Shown here in pieces: positions 55,638 through 64,000 of a stretch of DNA of 64,000 nucleotides; the first letter of the stretch is position 1, and each line of letters begins with the position of its first letter. The position numbers were made by a program, and so were the translations under genes. The DNA lies in assembly GCF_010669285.1 (NCBI RefSeq), contig NZ_CP048711.1:1984001-2048000 (forward strand), written 5' to 3'. A model generated the notes under the pieces. The model did not search any database. It had not been told where the DNA came from and saw only the letters and a list, made by a program, of their open reading frames with translations. Origin of the DNA: Kineobactrum salinum. GTDB lineage: Bacteria; Pseudomonadota; Gammaproteobacteria; Pseudomonadales; Halieaceae.

Positions 55638-57892
55638 ACGAACTGCTCCAGGCCGGACTCCTGCATCAGCCGGTGCAGGCGCGCCTGAACCTCAACCGCG
55701 CTCTCCAGCAGCATCACCTCCTCCAGCACCGCAGTCGCCTGGGCCAGGGTAATATTGCGCAGGGATTTCTTGACCCGGGGAAGGCTGGTGGCATTCATGG
55801 ACAATACCTGATAACCCATGGCCATCAGCAGCACTGCCGCCAGTGGATCTCCCGCCAGTTCGCCACAGATACTGACCGGCTTGCCCTCCGCCCGGCCCGC
55901 CTCCGCAACGCAGCACAAGGCCTGCAGTACAGCCGGGTGAAAGGCGTGGTACAGATCCGCGACCCGCGAATTGTTGCGATCCACTGCCAGCAGGTACTGG
56001 GTCAGGTCATTGCTGCCGACCGACAGAAAGTCCGTACGCCGGGCCAGGACCCGGGCCTGGTAGACCGCTGCCGGCACCTCCACCATCACGCCGATGGGCG
56101 GCAGGGCCAGATCCATGCCCTCCTGCACCAGTTCGCGATGCCCACGCTGAATCAGCTGTATCGCCTCGTCCAGCTCGGGCACATTGCTGATCATCGGCAA
56201 CATGATGCGCAGGTTGTCCAGGCCTTCACTGGCCTTGAGCATGGCCCGTACCTGGCCCAGGAAAATCTCCGGGTGATCCAGGGTCACGCGAATGCCGCGC
56301 CAGCCCAGGAACGGGTTGTCCTCATTGATCGGAAAGTAGGGCAGTGCCTTGTCACCGCCGATATCCAGCGTGCGCATGGTCACCGGCCGCGGGGCAAAGG
56401 CTTCCAGTTGCTCGCGGTAGATCTGGCGCTGCTCCTCTTCACTGGGAAAGCGCTCACGCAGCAGGAAAGGTACCTCGGTACGGTACAGACCCACACCTTC
56501 CGCGCCCTGCTCCAGCGAACGGGTCACATCGGCCATCAGGCCGGTGTTCACCCATAGCGGCATGCGGTGACCATCCAGGGTTTCACTGGGCAGGTCGCGC
56601 AGGGATTCCAGATCGCGGGACAGGGCGTGATCCTGATCCACCAGTTGCTGCACCCGGGCCCGGACCTCCGGCAGCGGGTTGAGGTGTACGATGCCGTTGT
56701 AGCCATCCACCACCAGCTCCCGATCCTGCAGCCGGGTATAGGGCAGATCCACCGCACCCATCACCGTGGGCAGCCCCATCGCGCGAGCGAGAATCGCGAC
56801 ATGGGAGTTGCCCGAGCCACGCACCGAGATCAATCCGACCAGGCGGTCGCGCGGCACTTCTCCCAGCACGGATGCGGTCAACTCCTCGCTCACCAGGATG
56901 GTATGGGGCGGGTAGAGCTTGGGCTCGCTCCTGGCCGCGTCCTGCAGATAGGCGAGAACCCGCGTACCGAGATCCTTGACGTCGACCGCGCGCTCTCTCA
57001 GATAGCTGTGCTCCATCCGCTCGAAATGGCGGATGTGCTCTATCATGACCTGACTCAGCGCGCCCTGCGCCCATTCACCGGACTTGATCAGACCGGCCAC
57101 TTCGCCACCAATCGCGGAGTCGTCCAGTATGCCCAGATAGACATCGAACAGGGCGTGATCCTCGGGACTCATCTGCCCGCGCAGGTTGTCGGACACTGTC
57201 TGGATATCATTGCGCACCGCCGCCAGCGCCGTGCGGAAGGCGCGCAGTTCCTGGCGCCGGTTGGCGACAGTCTTGCGCGGCACAACGTACAAATCCGCCA
57301 CCGGCGATACCACTACCGCGGTGCCGATCGCGATGCCCGGCGCCCCGGGGATGCCGGTTATCCGCGTGGGCTCGCGGGCGCCGCCCAGCAACTCCTCCTG
57401 CACCGCACCCGTCACCCGGGCGTGGGCGATCACCCCGGCCAGCTGGGCCGACATGGTCACCAAAAAGGCCTCTTCGCTCTCGTCGAAGCGACGCCGCTGC
57501 GCCTGCTGCACCACCAGCACCCCCAACACATCGCGCTGATGAATAATGGGGACCCCGAGAAAGGCATTGAAAAGCTCTTCGCCCAGACCTTCGAGCAGCT
57601 GGAAGCTGGGATGGGTCTCGGCATTCTCCAGATTGAGCGGCTCCTCGCGCTCCGCCACCAGGCCCACCAGGCCTTCTCCCGGCGCCAGACTGGCCATGCC
57701 TATCTGCGCCGGATTGAGACCTTCCGTGGCGCGAAATACCAGCCGCCCGGAGGTCTGATCGCGCATATAGACGCTACAGACCTCGGTGCCCATCGCGTCG
57801 CGGACCCGCCTGACAATGATCTCCAGGGCCTCGTTAAGCCCTTCAGCAGAATTGACCTCCTGCACGATATTGCGCAGGGTCTCCAGCATCAT
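55619..57892 (-). CDS. ptsP: Phosphoenolpyruvate-protein phosphotransferase PtsP (EI-Ntr)
   Basis: The start at 57892 ([19 protein letters not shown]) gives 757 residues, the PtsP norm, and its ATG overlaps the rppH stop (ATGA). An open frame continues further upstream but only as the shadow of rppH. Domains: N-terminal GAF (about 1-160), EI N-domain with phospho-histidine in [15 protein letters not shown], and PEP-binding TIM barrel ([41 protein letters not shown]-like [15 protein letters not shown] with the acid/base Cys). It phosphorylates NPr in the nitrogen PTS, which controls K+ and carbon/nitrogen balance. Confidence 0.94.
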   Translation of the reverse strand: MMLETLRNIVQEVNSAEGLNEALEIIVRRVRDAMGTEVCSVYMRDQTSGRLVFRATEGLNPAQIGMASLAPGEGLVGLVAEREEPLNLENAETHPSFQLLEGLGEELFNAFLGVPIIHQRDVLGVLVVQQAQRRRFDESEEAFLVTMSAQLAGVIAHARVTGAVQEELLGGAREPTRITGIPGAPGIAIGTAVVVSPVADLYVVPRKTVANRRQELRAFRTALAAVRNDIQTVSDNLRGQMSPEDHALFDVYLGILDDSAIGGEVAGLIKSGEWAQGALSQVMIEHIRHFERMEHSYLRERAVDVKDLGTRVLAYLQDAARSEPKLYPPHTILVSEELTASVLGEVPRDRLVGLISVRGSGNSHVAILARAMGLPTVMGAVDLPYTRLQDRELVVDGYNGIVHLNPLPEVRARVQQLVDQDHALSRDLESLRDLPSETLDGHRMPLWVNTGLMADVTRSLEQGAEGVGLYRTEVPFLLRERFPSEEEQRQIYREQLEAFAPRPVTMRTLDIGGDKALPYFPINEDNPFLGWRGIRVTLDHPEIFLGQVRAMLKASEGLDNLRIMLPMISNVPELDEAIQLIQRGHRELVQEGMDLALPPIGVMVEVPAAVYQARVLARRTDFLSVGSNDLTQYLLAVDRNNSRVADLYHAFHPAVLQALCCVAEAGRAEGKPVSICGELAGDPLAAVLLMAMGYQVLSMNATSLPRVKKSLRNITLAQATAVLEEVMLLESAVEVQARLHRLMQESGLEQFVHIPVA

Positions 57893-58395
57893 CGCGGCCA
57901 TGCGGCGGTATCCTCGATTACCCTGCCCAGCGGTGGGGCCAGCTCTTTGAGTGCGCGGCGATAGACTTCGCGCTTGAAGGCCACCACCTGATCCAGCGGA
58001 TACCAGTAACTGACCCACTGCCAGTGGTCGAATTCCGGCTTGCCGCTGAGGTCCAACCGCACCGCCTCGTCCGTAGCCAGCATGCGCAGCAGAAACCATT
58101 TTTGCTTCTGCCCAATGCACAACGGGTTTTCGCCCCTGCGCAGAAAACGGCGCGGCAACCGGTAGCGCAACCAGCCCCGGGTGGCGGCAACGATGTCTAC
58201 AGCTTCGGCGGTCAGACCCACCTCCTCTTCCAGCTCCCGGAACAGTGCCTGCTCGACAGACTCCCCGGGGTTGATACCACCCTGGGGGAACTGCCAGGCA
58301 TCCCGGCCACCGATACGGCGCGCCCACAGCAGCTGGCCCGTATCATTGGCCAGGATGATGCCGACATTCGACCTGAAACCCTCTGCGTCGATCAC
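57889..58395 (-). CDS. rppH: RNA pyrophosphohydrolase RppH
   Basis: I choose the GTG at 58395, which gives the conserved start (V/M)[14 protein letters not shown] and 168 residues; an upstream ATG would add an unrelated tail. The Nudix box is [23 protein letters not shown]. The motif WQFPQGG precedes it. It removes pyrophosphate from mRNA 5' ends, triggering decay. The rppH-ptsP order with overlap is the classic gammaproteobacterial arrangement. Confidence 0.94.
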   Translation of the reverse strand: MIDAEGFRSNVGIILANDTGQLLWARRIGGRDAWQFPQGGINPGESVEQALFRELEEEVGLTAEAVDIVAATRGWLRYRLPRRFLRRGENPLCIGQKQKWFLLRMLATDEAVRLDLSGKPEFDHWQWVSYWYPLDQVVAFKREVYRRALKELAPPLGRVIEDTAAWPR

Positions 58396-58507
58396 CTGGA
58401 TACTACCTGCTTTATTAGGCGGGGTATTGTTCCACATTTTACAGTCGCTGAGAAATTTACTCCCGCCGGCCCGCGGGCTATGCTGGCCGGCTCTGTACGG
58501 AGGTGCC

Positions 58508-59164
58508 ATGACCCTTGCCATTTTTGACCTGGACAACACCCTGATCGGCGGCGACAGCGACCACCTGTGGGGCTGTTTCGCCTCTGAGCAGGGCCTGGTC
58601 GACAGCAGCAGTTTCGCCCAGCAGAACGATCGCTTCTATCGCGACTACCAGAGCGGCGAGCTGGATATCGACGCCTATCTGCGCTTTGCACTGAGTCCGC
58701 TGCGAGGCCGCTCCGTGGCGGAAATGGCGGCGCTCCACCAGCGCTTCATGGAGGAAAAAATAGTGCCAGTCATGCTGCCCAGAGCGGCGGCACTGGTGGA
58801 CAGTCACCGCCGTCAGGGCCATACCCTGCTGGTGATTTCCGCCACCAATCACTTTGTTACCCGGCCCATCGTCGACGCCCTGGGTATTGCCGAGCTGCTG
58901 GCCTGCGAGGCCGAGATCGTGAACGGCTGCTACACCGGTGAACCCAGCGGCATCCCATCCTACCGCGAGGGCAAGGTACTGCGTCTGCAAGCCTGGCTGG
59001 CCCTGCATCGCTTGCCGCTGGAAGGTACCTGGTTCTACAGCGATTCCCATAGCGACCTGCCGCTGCTGGAACTGGTGGACTATCCCGTGGCAGTGGATCC
59101 CGATCCACGGCTGGCAGCCCGCGCCCGCAACGCCGGCTGGCCGGTTATATCGCTACGGGATTGA
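58508..59164 (+). CDS. HAD-superfamily hydrolase (subclass IB, SerB-like)
   Basis: From the ATG at 58508, preceded by GGAGGT, the protein has 218 residues. HAD motif I is [14 protein letters not shown] (nucleophile Asp), motif II ISATN, and motif [16 protein letters not shown] (DD-type). The subclass IB cap insertion lies between motifs I and II. Such enzymes dephosphorylate small phosphates (phosphoserine-like or lysophosphatidate); substrate is unknown. Divergent from rppH; its end overlaps rlmI by 20 bp. Confidence 0.88.
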   Translation: MTLAIFDLDNTLIGGDSDHLWGCFASEQGLVDSSSFAQQNDRFYRDYQSGELDIDAYLRFALSPLRGRSVAEMAALHQRFMEEKIVPVMLPRAAALVDSHRRQGHTLLVISATNHFVTRPIVDALGIAELLACEAEIVNGCYTGEPSGIPSYREGKVLRLQAWLALHRLPLEGTWFYSDSHSDLPLLELVDYPVAVDPDPRLAARARNAGWPVISLRD

Positions 59165-60353
59165 GTTTGCGGGCAAATACCGATTTCAGGTACTCGGTTT
59201 CGGGGATCATCGGGTGCACCGGGTGATCGGGCCCCTGGCCACCCTGCTCAAGCACCCGCAGCTCACAACCACTGCGGCGGGCAGCGCCCTGCAGCAGCAA
59301 CAGCAGATCGGCCCGCGCCAGATGCATGGAGCAGGACGCTGACACCAGCACACCTCCCGGCTCCAGCACATTCAGCGCCAGTTCGTTGATGCGCTGGTAG
59401 GCCTTGAGCCCCTTCTTGGCGTCCTTGCGGCGCTGGATAAAGGCCGGCGGATCCAGGATCACCAGGTCGAATGATTTCCCCTGCCGGTGCAGTTCCTTCA
59501 GTGCTTCTGCCGCCGGTGCCTGCAATACCGATACCCGGTCCTGCAAGCCGTTGGCGCGGGCGTTGGCGGCCACCCCCTCCAGCGCGCGGGCGGAACTGTC
59601 CACACAGCAGACCTCCCTCGCTCCGAACGCAGCGGCCTGCACCCCCCAGCCACCGATATAACTGTAAACGTCCAGCACGCGCTTGCCCGCCGCATAATCA
59701 CCGAGCCGGGCGCGGGCCATGCGGTGGTCAAAAAACCAGCCCGTCTTCTGCCCCTCGAACACCGGCGCCAGGAAGGCGACGCCATTTTCCCGCAGCGGTA
59801 CCTCGGCGGGCACTTCGCCATGGACCACGGCGATCCGGTCGTCCAGCCCCTGTTCCCGTCGGCTGCGACTGTCGGCGCGCAGCAGGATGCCCCGCGGCTG
59901 CAGCAGCTCCACCAGAGCCGTCACGATCACGGCCTCATAGCGTTCGATACCGGCGGTGTGGAACTGCAGCACCAGATAGTCGCCAAAACGGTCCACCACC
60001 AGCCCCGGAATGCCGTCGCTATCTCCGTATATCAGCCGGTAGCAGGACCCCGGCAACAGCGCCTCGCGGCTCAGCAGCGCCTGTTTCAGCAACGGCAGCA
60101 GCCACGGGACGTCCAGTGCCTGTGTCCGGTCCGGCGCGTACAGGCGCGCGCAAATAAGATTCTGCGGTTCCATGTACGCGGAGCCCAGCGCACGGCCATC
60201 GGCGTGGCGCACCAGCACCGGGTCGCCGGCGCTGAACCGTCCTAGAGGACTACGCTGGGTGTCGACCTCATTGGAGTAGACCCACAGGTGGCCGGCGCCC
60301 AGCCGGCGGCCGGCTCCGGGCCGCAGAAACAGATCGGCGGAGGGATCGTTCAC
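59145..60353 (-). CDS. rlmI: 23S rRNA (cytosine-C5)-methyltransferase RlmI-like
   Basis: A 402-residue protein with an N-terminal PUA domain (LRPGAGRRLGAGHLWVYSNEVD, GDPVLVRHADGRALGSAYMEPQ). The central region has GDSDGIPGLVVDRFGDYLVLQ, and the SAM-dependent domain has VLDVYSYIGGWGVQAAAFGA and the catalytic LVILDPPAFIQRRKD, with a SCSMHL cysteine. RlmI makes m5C1962 in 23S rRNA. Family membership is clear, the exact target is by homology. Confidence 0.88.
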   Translation of the reverse strand: MNDPSADLFLRPGAGRRLGAGHLWVYSNEVDTQRSPLGRFSAGDPVLVRHADGRALGSAYMEPQNLICARLYAPDRTQALDVPWLLPLLKQALLSREALLPGSCYRLIYGDSDGIPGLVVDRFGDYLVLQFHTAGIERYEAVIVTALVELLQPRGILLRADSRSRREQGLDDRIAVVHGEVPAEVPLRENGVAFLAPVFEGQKTGWFFDHRMARARLGDYAAGKRVLDVYSYIGGWGVQAAAFGAREVCCVDSSARALEGVAANARANGLQDRVSVLQAPAAEALKELHRQGKSFDLVILDPPAFIQRRKDAKKGLKAYQRINELALNVLEPGGVLVSASCSMHLARADLLLLLQGAARRSGCELRVLEQGGQGPDHPVHPMIPETEYLKSVFARKLNPVAI

Positions 60354-60383
60354 GCGAAGCCCACCGGGCCGTGGCCGCCGGCC

Positions 60384-60773
60384 TCAGGCTTCTTCACAAT
60401 GCTCGGCGTAATCCCCGGCGTCCAACAGCTTGTCCAGCTCGGCGGTATCCTCCGGTTGCAGCCGGTAGAACCAGCCGTCGTTGTAGGGGTCGGCATTGAC
60501 CGTTTCGGGGGCATCCGCCAGCAAATCGTTGATCGCAATCACTTCGCCACTGATCGGCGCGTAAATATCGGAGGCCGCCTTGACCGACTCCACCACACCC
60601 GCCTCATCGCCGGCAGCCAATTGGGCGCCAGGCTCGGGAAGTTCCACAAAAACGACATCACCGAGGGCTTCCTGGGCGTGATCGGTAATGCCTATCGTTA
60701 CCGTACCGTCCTCCTCCAGACGGGCCCACTCGTGGCTGCTGGCATATTTCAATTCGCTAGGGGTATGACTCAT
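60384..60773 (-). CDS. gcvH: Glycine cleavage system H protein
   Basis: From [16 protein letters not shown] at 60773 the protein has 129 residues. The lipoyl-lysine is in [13 protein letters not shown]. The fold-conserved [22 protein letters not shown] and [13 protein letters not shown] are present. It shuttles the aminomethyl group between GcvP and GcvT in glycine breakdown. The other gcv genes are not in this window. Confidence 0.95.
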   Translation of the reverse strand: MSHTPSELKYASSHEWARLEEDGTVTIGITDHAQEALGDVVFVELPEPGAQLAAGDEAGVVESVKAASDIYAPISGEVIAINDLLADAPETVNADPYNDGWFYRLQPEDTAELDKLLDAGDYAEHCEEA

Positions 60774-60885
60774 GACGATTCCTCTCATTCGGATTCCGGG
60801 CACGGACCAATGCTGTCGGTGCCGCACATTCTAACCGCCGAACAATGAAACACAACGCTGTTACCCGTCCGCAGGCAGGCAAGCC

Positions 60886-62100
60886 TCAGTCCGCCAGCCC
60901 CATTGCCCGCTGCATCAGCATCCGCTTTACCGGTGCTGCCCGCTCGACACCCCGCATGCCGGCATTGCGCAGCCAGCGGACCGACAGCGCGCGCTGCTCG
61001 AACAGGCGCTTGAAGCCTTCCATCGCGGCCATCATCAGCAGGTTGTCGCTCTTGCGCCGGCGCTGGTAGCGCTGCAGCACCTCAATCCGTCCGGGACTCA
61101 TTCCCCGCTGCCCGGCCCGTATGACTTCCTGCGCCAGTACCGCGACGTCCTGCAAACCCAGATTGATACCCTGGCCGGCCAGCGGGTGGATAGTGTGGGC
61201 GGCATCGGCGATCAGGGCGACGCCGGTTTGAACATAATCCACTGCATGGCGCTGGCGCAGGGCAAACGCAAAGCGTCGGGAACAACCGGTAACTGCACCC
61301 AGCCGGTGCTCGAAGGCTGCCCCCAGCGCCTCGCAGAAGGCGGCATCCGGCAATTCCATCAGCGGGCCGAGACCGTCCGACTGCAGCGACCAGACAATCG
61401 AGCAATAGTGCCCCTGCGCCCCCGGCAACGGCAGGAACGCCAGTGGGCCCGTAGGCAAAAACCGCTGCCAGGCGGTGGCGGCATGATCGTGCTCCAGCCG
61501 CACCGTGGCGACGATGGCATGCTGGCCATAGTCCCATTCACGGGTGCGGAAACCCATTAGCTGGCGCACCCGCGACTCGCCCCCGTCTGCCGCCACCAGC
61601 AGCGATGCCTCCAGCACGAGTCCCGAGTCCAGTGTGACCTGCGTACCGCTGGCGACCCGCTCACAGCTGTGCAGGCGCTCCGGTGCCAGCAGCCGCACAT
61701 CCGCACAACGCTGCAGCGGGCGCAGCAGGGACTGCAGCAGGGCGCGATTTTCCACGATATGCCCCAGCGCCCCGGTGGCCAACTCGCGGCAATCGAAATC
61801 GATCCTGCCGGTGCCGTCGGCATCCCAAACGGTCATATGCCGATAGGCGCAATGGCGGTAGCCGGCCACCCCCGACCAGGCACCCCAGCCCTGCAGCAGA
61901 GCCTGTGACTGTGGATTCAGCGCCACTACCCTGGGATCGAAATGCGGCAGGCCGATGTCCTCCGGCAGGGTCTCTTCTGCCAGCGCCCGGGCCTCCACCA
62001 CTGCCAGCGACAGGCCCTGGCCTGAGAGCGCCAGCGCCAGCGCACTGCCGGCGATACCGCCACCGACGATCACGACGTCGTAGCGTTGCGTCTCAGCCAC
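60886..62100 (-). CDS. ubiI: FAD-dependent 2-octaprenylphenol hydroxylase-type monooxygenase (UbiI/VisC)
   Basis: The GTG at 62100 is preferred: GGGAGG lies five bases upstream and it overlaps the ubiH stop by eight bases. An ATG seven codons earlier is possible. The 404-residue product has FAD motifs YDVVIVGGGIAGSALALALSGQG, the DG motif LVAADGGESRVRQLMGF, and GVALIADAAHTIHPLAGQGINLGLQDVAVLAQEV. UbiI hydroxylates C5 of the ubiquinone ring. Part of the pepP-ubiH-ubiI operon. Confidence 0.9.
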   Translation of the reverse strand: MAETQRYDVVIVGGGIAGSALALALSGQGLSLAVVEARALAEETLPEDIGLPHFDPRVVALNPQSQALLQGWGAWSGVAGYRHCAYRHMTVWDADGTGRIDFDCRELATGALGHIVENRALLQSLLRPLQRCADVRLLAPERLHSCERVASGTQVTLDSGLVLEASLLVAADGGESRVRQLMGFRTREWDYGQHAIVATVRLEHDHAATAWQRFLPTGPLAFLPLPGAQGHYCSIVWSLQSDGLGPLMELPDAAFCEALGAAFEHRLGAVTGCSRRFAFALRQRHAVDYVQTGVALIADAAHTIHPLAGQGINLGLQDVAVLAQEVIRAGQRGMSPGRIEVLQRYQRRRKSDNLLMMAAMEGFKRLFEQRALSVRWLRNAGMRGVERAAPVKRMLMQRAMGLAD

Positions 62101-63340
62101 CCCAACCTCCCAATGCCGCAAGTCCCGCCGCCTGCCGGACGAAGCGGCGCTTCAATGGTGTGGCCCAGTCCAGCCCGGACAGCGCGAGATCCCGGGCCAG
62201 CCCCAGCAGTGGATCTGCATGCATGAACAGCGCGGGCAGCTGATCGCTGAAGCTGATGGTGCGTTGCTGATCCCGGTGCTGGCGCCGGCGGTAGCGCTGC
62301 AGCACAGCCAGTTCGCCCAGGCCCTCTCCGGCCGCGGCGGCAGCGGCGAGTACCGACCCAAGGGCGGCAATGTCGCGCAGCGCCAGGTTGAAACCCTGGC
62401 CCGCCACCGGATGCAGGGCATGGGCGGCATTGCCCATCACCACCACACCGGCCCGCACCTGCTCCTGGCACTGGTGCAGGGACAGCGGATAACAGTAGCG
62501 CGCCCCGGCCTGGCGCAGGCGGCCCAGGCGATAGCCGAAGCGCCGCTGCAGTATTCCGAGGAACTCCGTTTCTGTGGCCTCGGACAGGGCGGCTGCCTGC
62601 TGCGGCGGCAGGGTCCAGACCAGCGCGCTGCGGTGCTCCGCATCGGCAACCGGCAGCAGCGGCAGCAATGCCAGCGGTCCCTGGGAGGTGAAGCGCTCGA
62701 AGGCACAGCCGCAATGGGGTTCGGCAAAGGCCACATTGCAGGCCAGCGCATGCTGGTGGTAGGGCTTTTCGACGGCGCCAATACCCAAACCGGCGCGCAA
62801 GTCCGAGGCAGCCCCATCCGCCACCACCAACAGGGAGGTGCGCAAGCGGGCGGCAGCATCGCCCTCCAGTTGCAGCTCAACGGACCCCGCCTGCGGTGTT
62901 ACCGCGACAACCCGCGCCGGGTTCAACAGCTCCACCCGGTCCTGCTGACGCAGTACCTGCAGCAGGGCCCGGCCCAGCCAGGGGTTTTCCACCACATGGC
63001 CCAGCGCCGACCAGCCGTGATCCCCGGCGCGTAGCAGGGCACTGCCAAAGCGGCCGCGATTGGAGACATGGATGCTGTCGATGGGGCACAGCCAGCGCTG
63101 CAGCACAGGCCATACACCGATCGTCCGGTAGATCAATTCCGAGCTGTAACTGAGGGCCGTGGAACGGGCATCGAAGGCGGGGTGGTAATCCGGCTGCGGA
63201 ACTTCTGCGGAAGGCAATGGCAAACTTTCGACCAGGGTGATCCGCCGGTTATCCGGCAGGCTGTGCGCCAACTGCAGCGCCAGGCTGATGCCCACCATGC
63301 CGCCGCCGGCGATGACAATGTCGCGCTCCTTTGTGGCCAT
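62093..63340 (-). CDS. ubiH: 2-octaprenyl-6-methoxyphenol hydroxylase UbiH
   Basis: From MATKERDIVIAGGGMVGISLALQL at 63340 the protein has 415 residues; its ATG overlaps the pepP stop. FAD motifs: GGGMVG, LVVADGAASDLRAGLGI and VVVMGNAAHALHPVAGQGFNLALRDIAAL. The N-terminal ARSTALSYSSELIYRTIGVW is typical of UbiH. It hydroxylates C4 during aerobic ubiquinone synthesis. Open sequence upstream of 63340 in this frame is the shadow of pepP. Confidence 0.91.
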   Translation of the reverse strand: MATKERDIVIAGGGMVGISLALQLAHSLPDNRRITLVESLPLPSAEVPQPDYHPAFDARSTALSYSSELIYRTIGVWPVLQRWLCPIDSIHVSNRGRFGSALLRAGDHGWSALGHVVENPWLGRALLQVLRQQDRVELLNPARVVAVTPQAGSVELQLEGDAAARLRTSLLVVADGAASDLRAGLGIGAVEKPYHQHALACNVAFAEPHCGCAFERFTSQGPLALLPLLPVADAEHRSALVWTLPPQQAAALSEATETEFLGILQRRFGYRLGRLRQAGARYCYPLSLHQCQEQVRAGVVVMGNAAHALHPVAGQGFNLALRDIAALGSVLAAAAAAGEGLGELAVLQRYRRRQHRDQQRTISFSDQLPALFMHADPLLGLARDLALSGLDWATPLKRRFVRQAAGLAALGGWGG

Positions 63341-64000
63341 CAGCTTGCCATCAATGCCTCGATATCTTCGGGCTGGCGGGGAACAGCGTCCGTCAACAGG
63401 CGGCAGCCATCGGCAGTGACCACTGCGTCGTCCTCGATACGGATACCAATGCCCCGCCAGCGGGCGGCGACGCCGGTGTTGTCCGGAGCGATGTAGATAC
63501 CCGGCTCGACAGTCAGCACCATGCCCGGCTCCAGTTCGCGCCATTCGCCTGCGACCCGGTAATCGCCCACATCATGCACATCCAGCCCCAGCCAGTGACC
63601 GGCCCGGTGCATGTAGAACTCGCGGTAGGCCTCGCTCGCAATCAGGTCGCTGACTTCACCGCGCAGCAGGCCGAGATCCCGCAGGCCACGGGTGATCACC
63701 TCCACCGTGGCTTCGTGCGGCGCGTTCCAGTGATTGCCCGGCCGTATCTCCGCTATTGCCGCTGCCTGCGCTGCCAGCACGATGTCATAGATCGCGCGCT
63801 GCTGGCGATTGAATCGGCCACTGACCGGAAAGGTGCGAGTCACGTCAGCGGCATAGCACTGATATTCGCAGCCCGCATCAATCAGGACCAGTTCACCGTC
63901 ACGCAATGCCCGGGCGTTGTCGGTGTAGTGCAGGATACAACTGTTGGGACCACTGCCGACAATACTGGGATAGGCGGCAAAACGGGCACCGCCCTGGGCG
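63340..64000 (-). CDS. pepP: Xaa-Pro aminopeptidase PepP (partial, 5' end outside window)
   Basis: The frame is open from the window edge to the TGA at 63342-63340. The visible C-terminal ~219 residues are the pita-bread domain: GARFAAYPSIVGSGPNSCILHYTDN, metal ligands in LIDAGCEYQCYAADVTRTFPVSGRF, HRAGHWLGLDVHD, MVLTVEPGIYI, and the last ligand in GIRIEDDAVVT. It removes N-terminal residues preceding proline. First gene (as visible) of the pepP-ubiH-ubiI operon. Confidence 0.93.
   Translation of the reverse strand, partial: AQGGARFAAYPSIVGSGPNSCILHYTDNARALRDGELVLIDAGCEYQCYAADVTRTFPVSGRFNRQQRAIYDIVLAAQAAAIAEIRPGNHWNAPHEATVEVITRGLRDLGLLRGEVSDLIASEAYREFYMHRAGHWLGLDVHDVGDYRVAGEWRELEPGMVLTVEPGIYIAPDNTGVAARWRGIGIRIEDDAVVTADGCRLLTDAVPRQPEDIEALMAS

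Noticed and set aside
57893-58327. 145-residue N-terminal extension in frame with ptsP
   Set aside because: It overlaps rppH in another frame, has no family similarity, and PtsP has its normal length and an ATGA overlap from 57892.

Overview
The window looks like chromosome of a marine, TonB-receptor-rich gammaproteobacterium, most likely Cellvibrionales/Halieaceae-like. This is inferred from the pepP-ubiH-ubiI-gcvH order, the DUF3450/TtpC-type TonB operon, the VPLPA-CTERM protein, bacteriophytochrome signalling and several large TonB-dependent receptors. No rRNA, tRNA, CRISPR array or insertion sequence was seen.

Layout. 1-1.1 kb: end of a GldG-like/DUF4340 operon. 1.1-4.6 kb: a ruined valine-degradation (mms) operon, with mmsB, 3-hydroxyisobutyryl-CoA hydrolase, acyl-CoA dehydrogenase and mmsA all broken, beside an intact divergent AraC regulator mmsR. 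4.6-6.5 kb: a 2-hydroxyacid dehydrogenase and a frameshifted ChrR-like cupin. 6.5-22 kb: a visibly AT-richer island with TetR, MFS symporter, amidase, acyl-CoA ligase, two serine hydrolases sharing a periplasmic beta-lactamase-fold domain plus a C-terminal membrane domain, an ornithine-racemase-like PLP enzyme, an aminotransferase, a TonB receptor and an enoyl-CoA hydratase. Together these could import, cleave, epimerise, deaminate and CoA-activate an amide-linked (D-)amino-acid compound. This is the best candidate here for an undescribed system. 22-26 kb: DUF2254 membrane protein and a heme oxygenase / bacteriophytochrome-diguanylate cyclase pair. 26-29.5 kb: a VPLPA-CTERM protein and a patch of gene fragments. 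29.4-40.6 kb: SDR, ubiX, a zinc-type TonB receptor, and a TetR-controlled set (SSS transporter, TonB receptor, acyl-CoA ligase, hydrolase) with three copies of the operator TTCAACNNNNGTTGAA. 40.6-47 kb: small hypothetical protein, structured repeats, glpQ-like phosphodiesterase, chrA, pyk-glk, cold-shock gene. 47-52.3 kb: DUF3450/MotA/ExbB/ExbD/TonB/TPR energy-transduction operon. 52.5-64 kb: housekeeping genes folA, thyA, lgt, NRDE protein, ptsP, rppH, HAD hydrolase, rlmI, gcvH, ubiI, ubiH and pepP.

Two window-wide patterns stand out. First, a family of roughly 110-bp structured repeats (three copies) keeps its internal core but has unrelated, self-complementary outer stems, so base pairing is conserved rather than outer-stem sequence. 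Second, at least nine reading frames are broken or mis-ended by what looks like loss of a single G/C in a G/C run. Such uniformity suggests sequencing error for many of these 'pseudogenes', whereas the large internal deletions in the mms operon cannot be explained that way.
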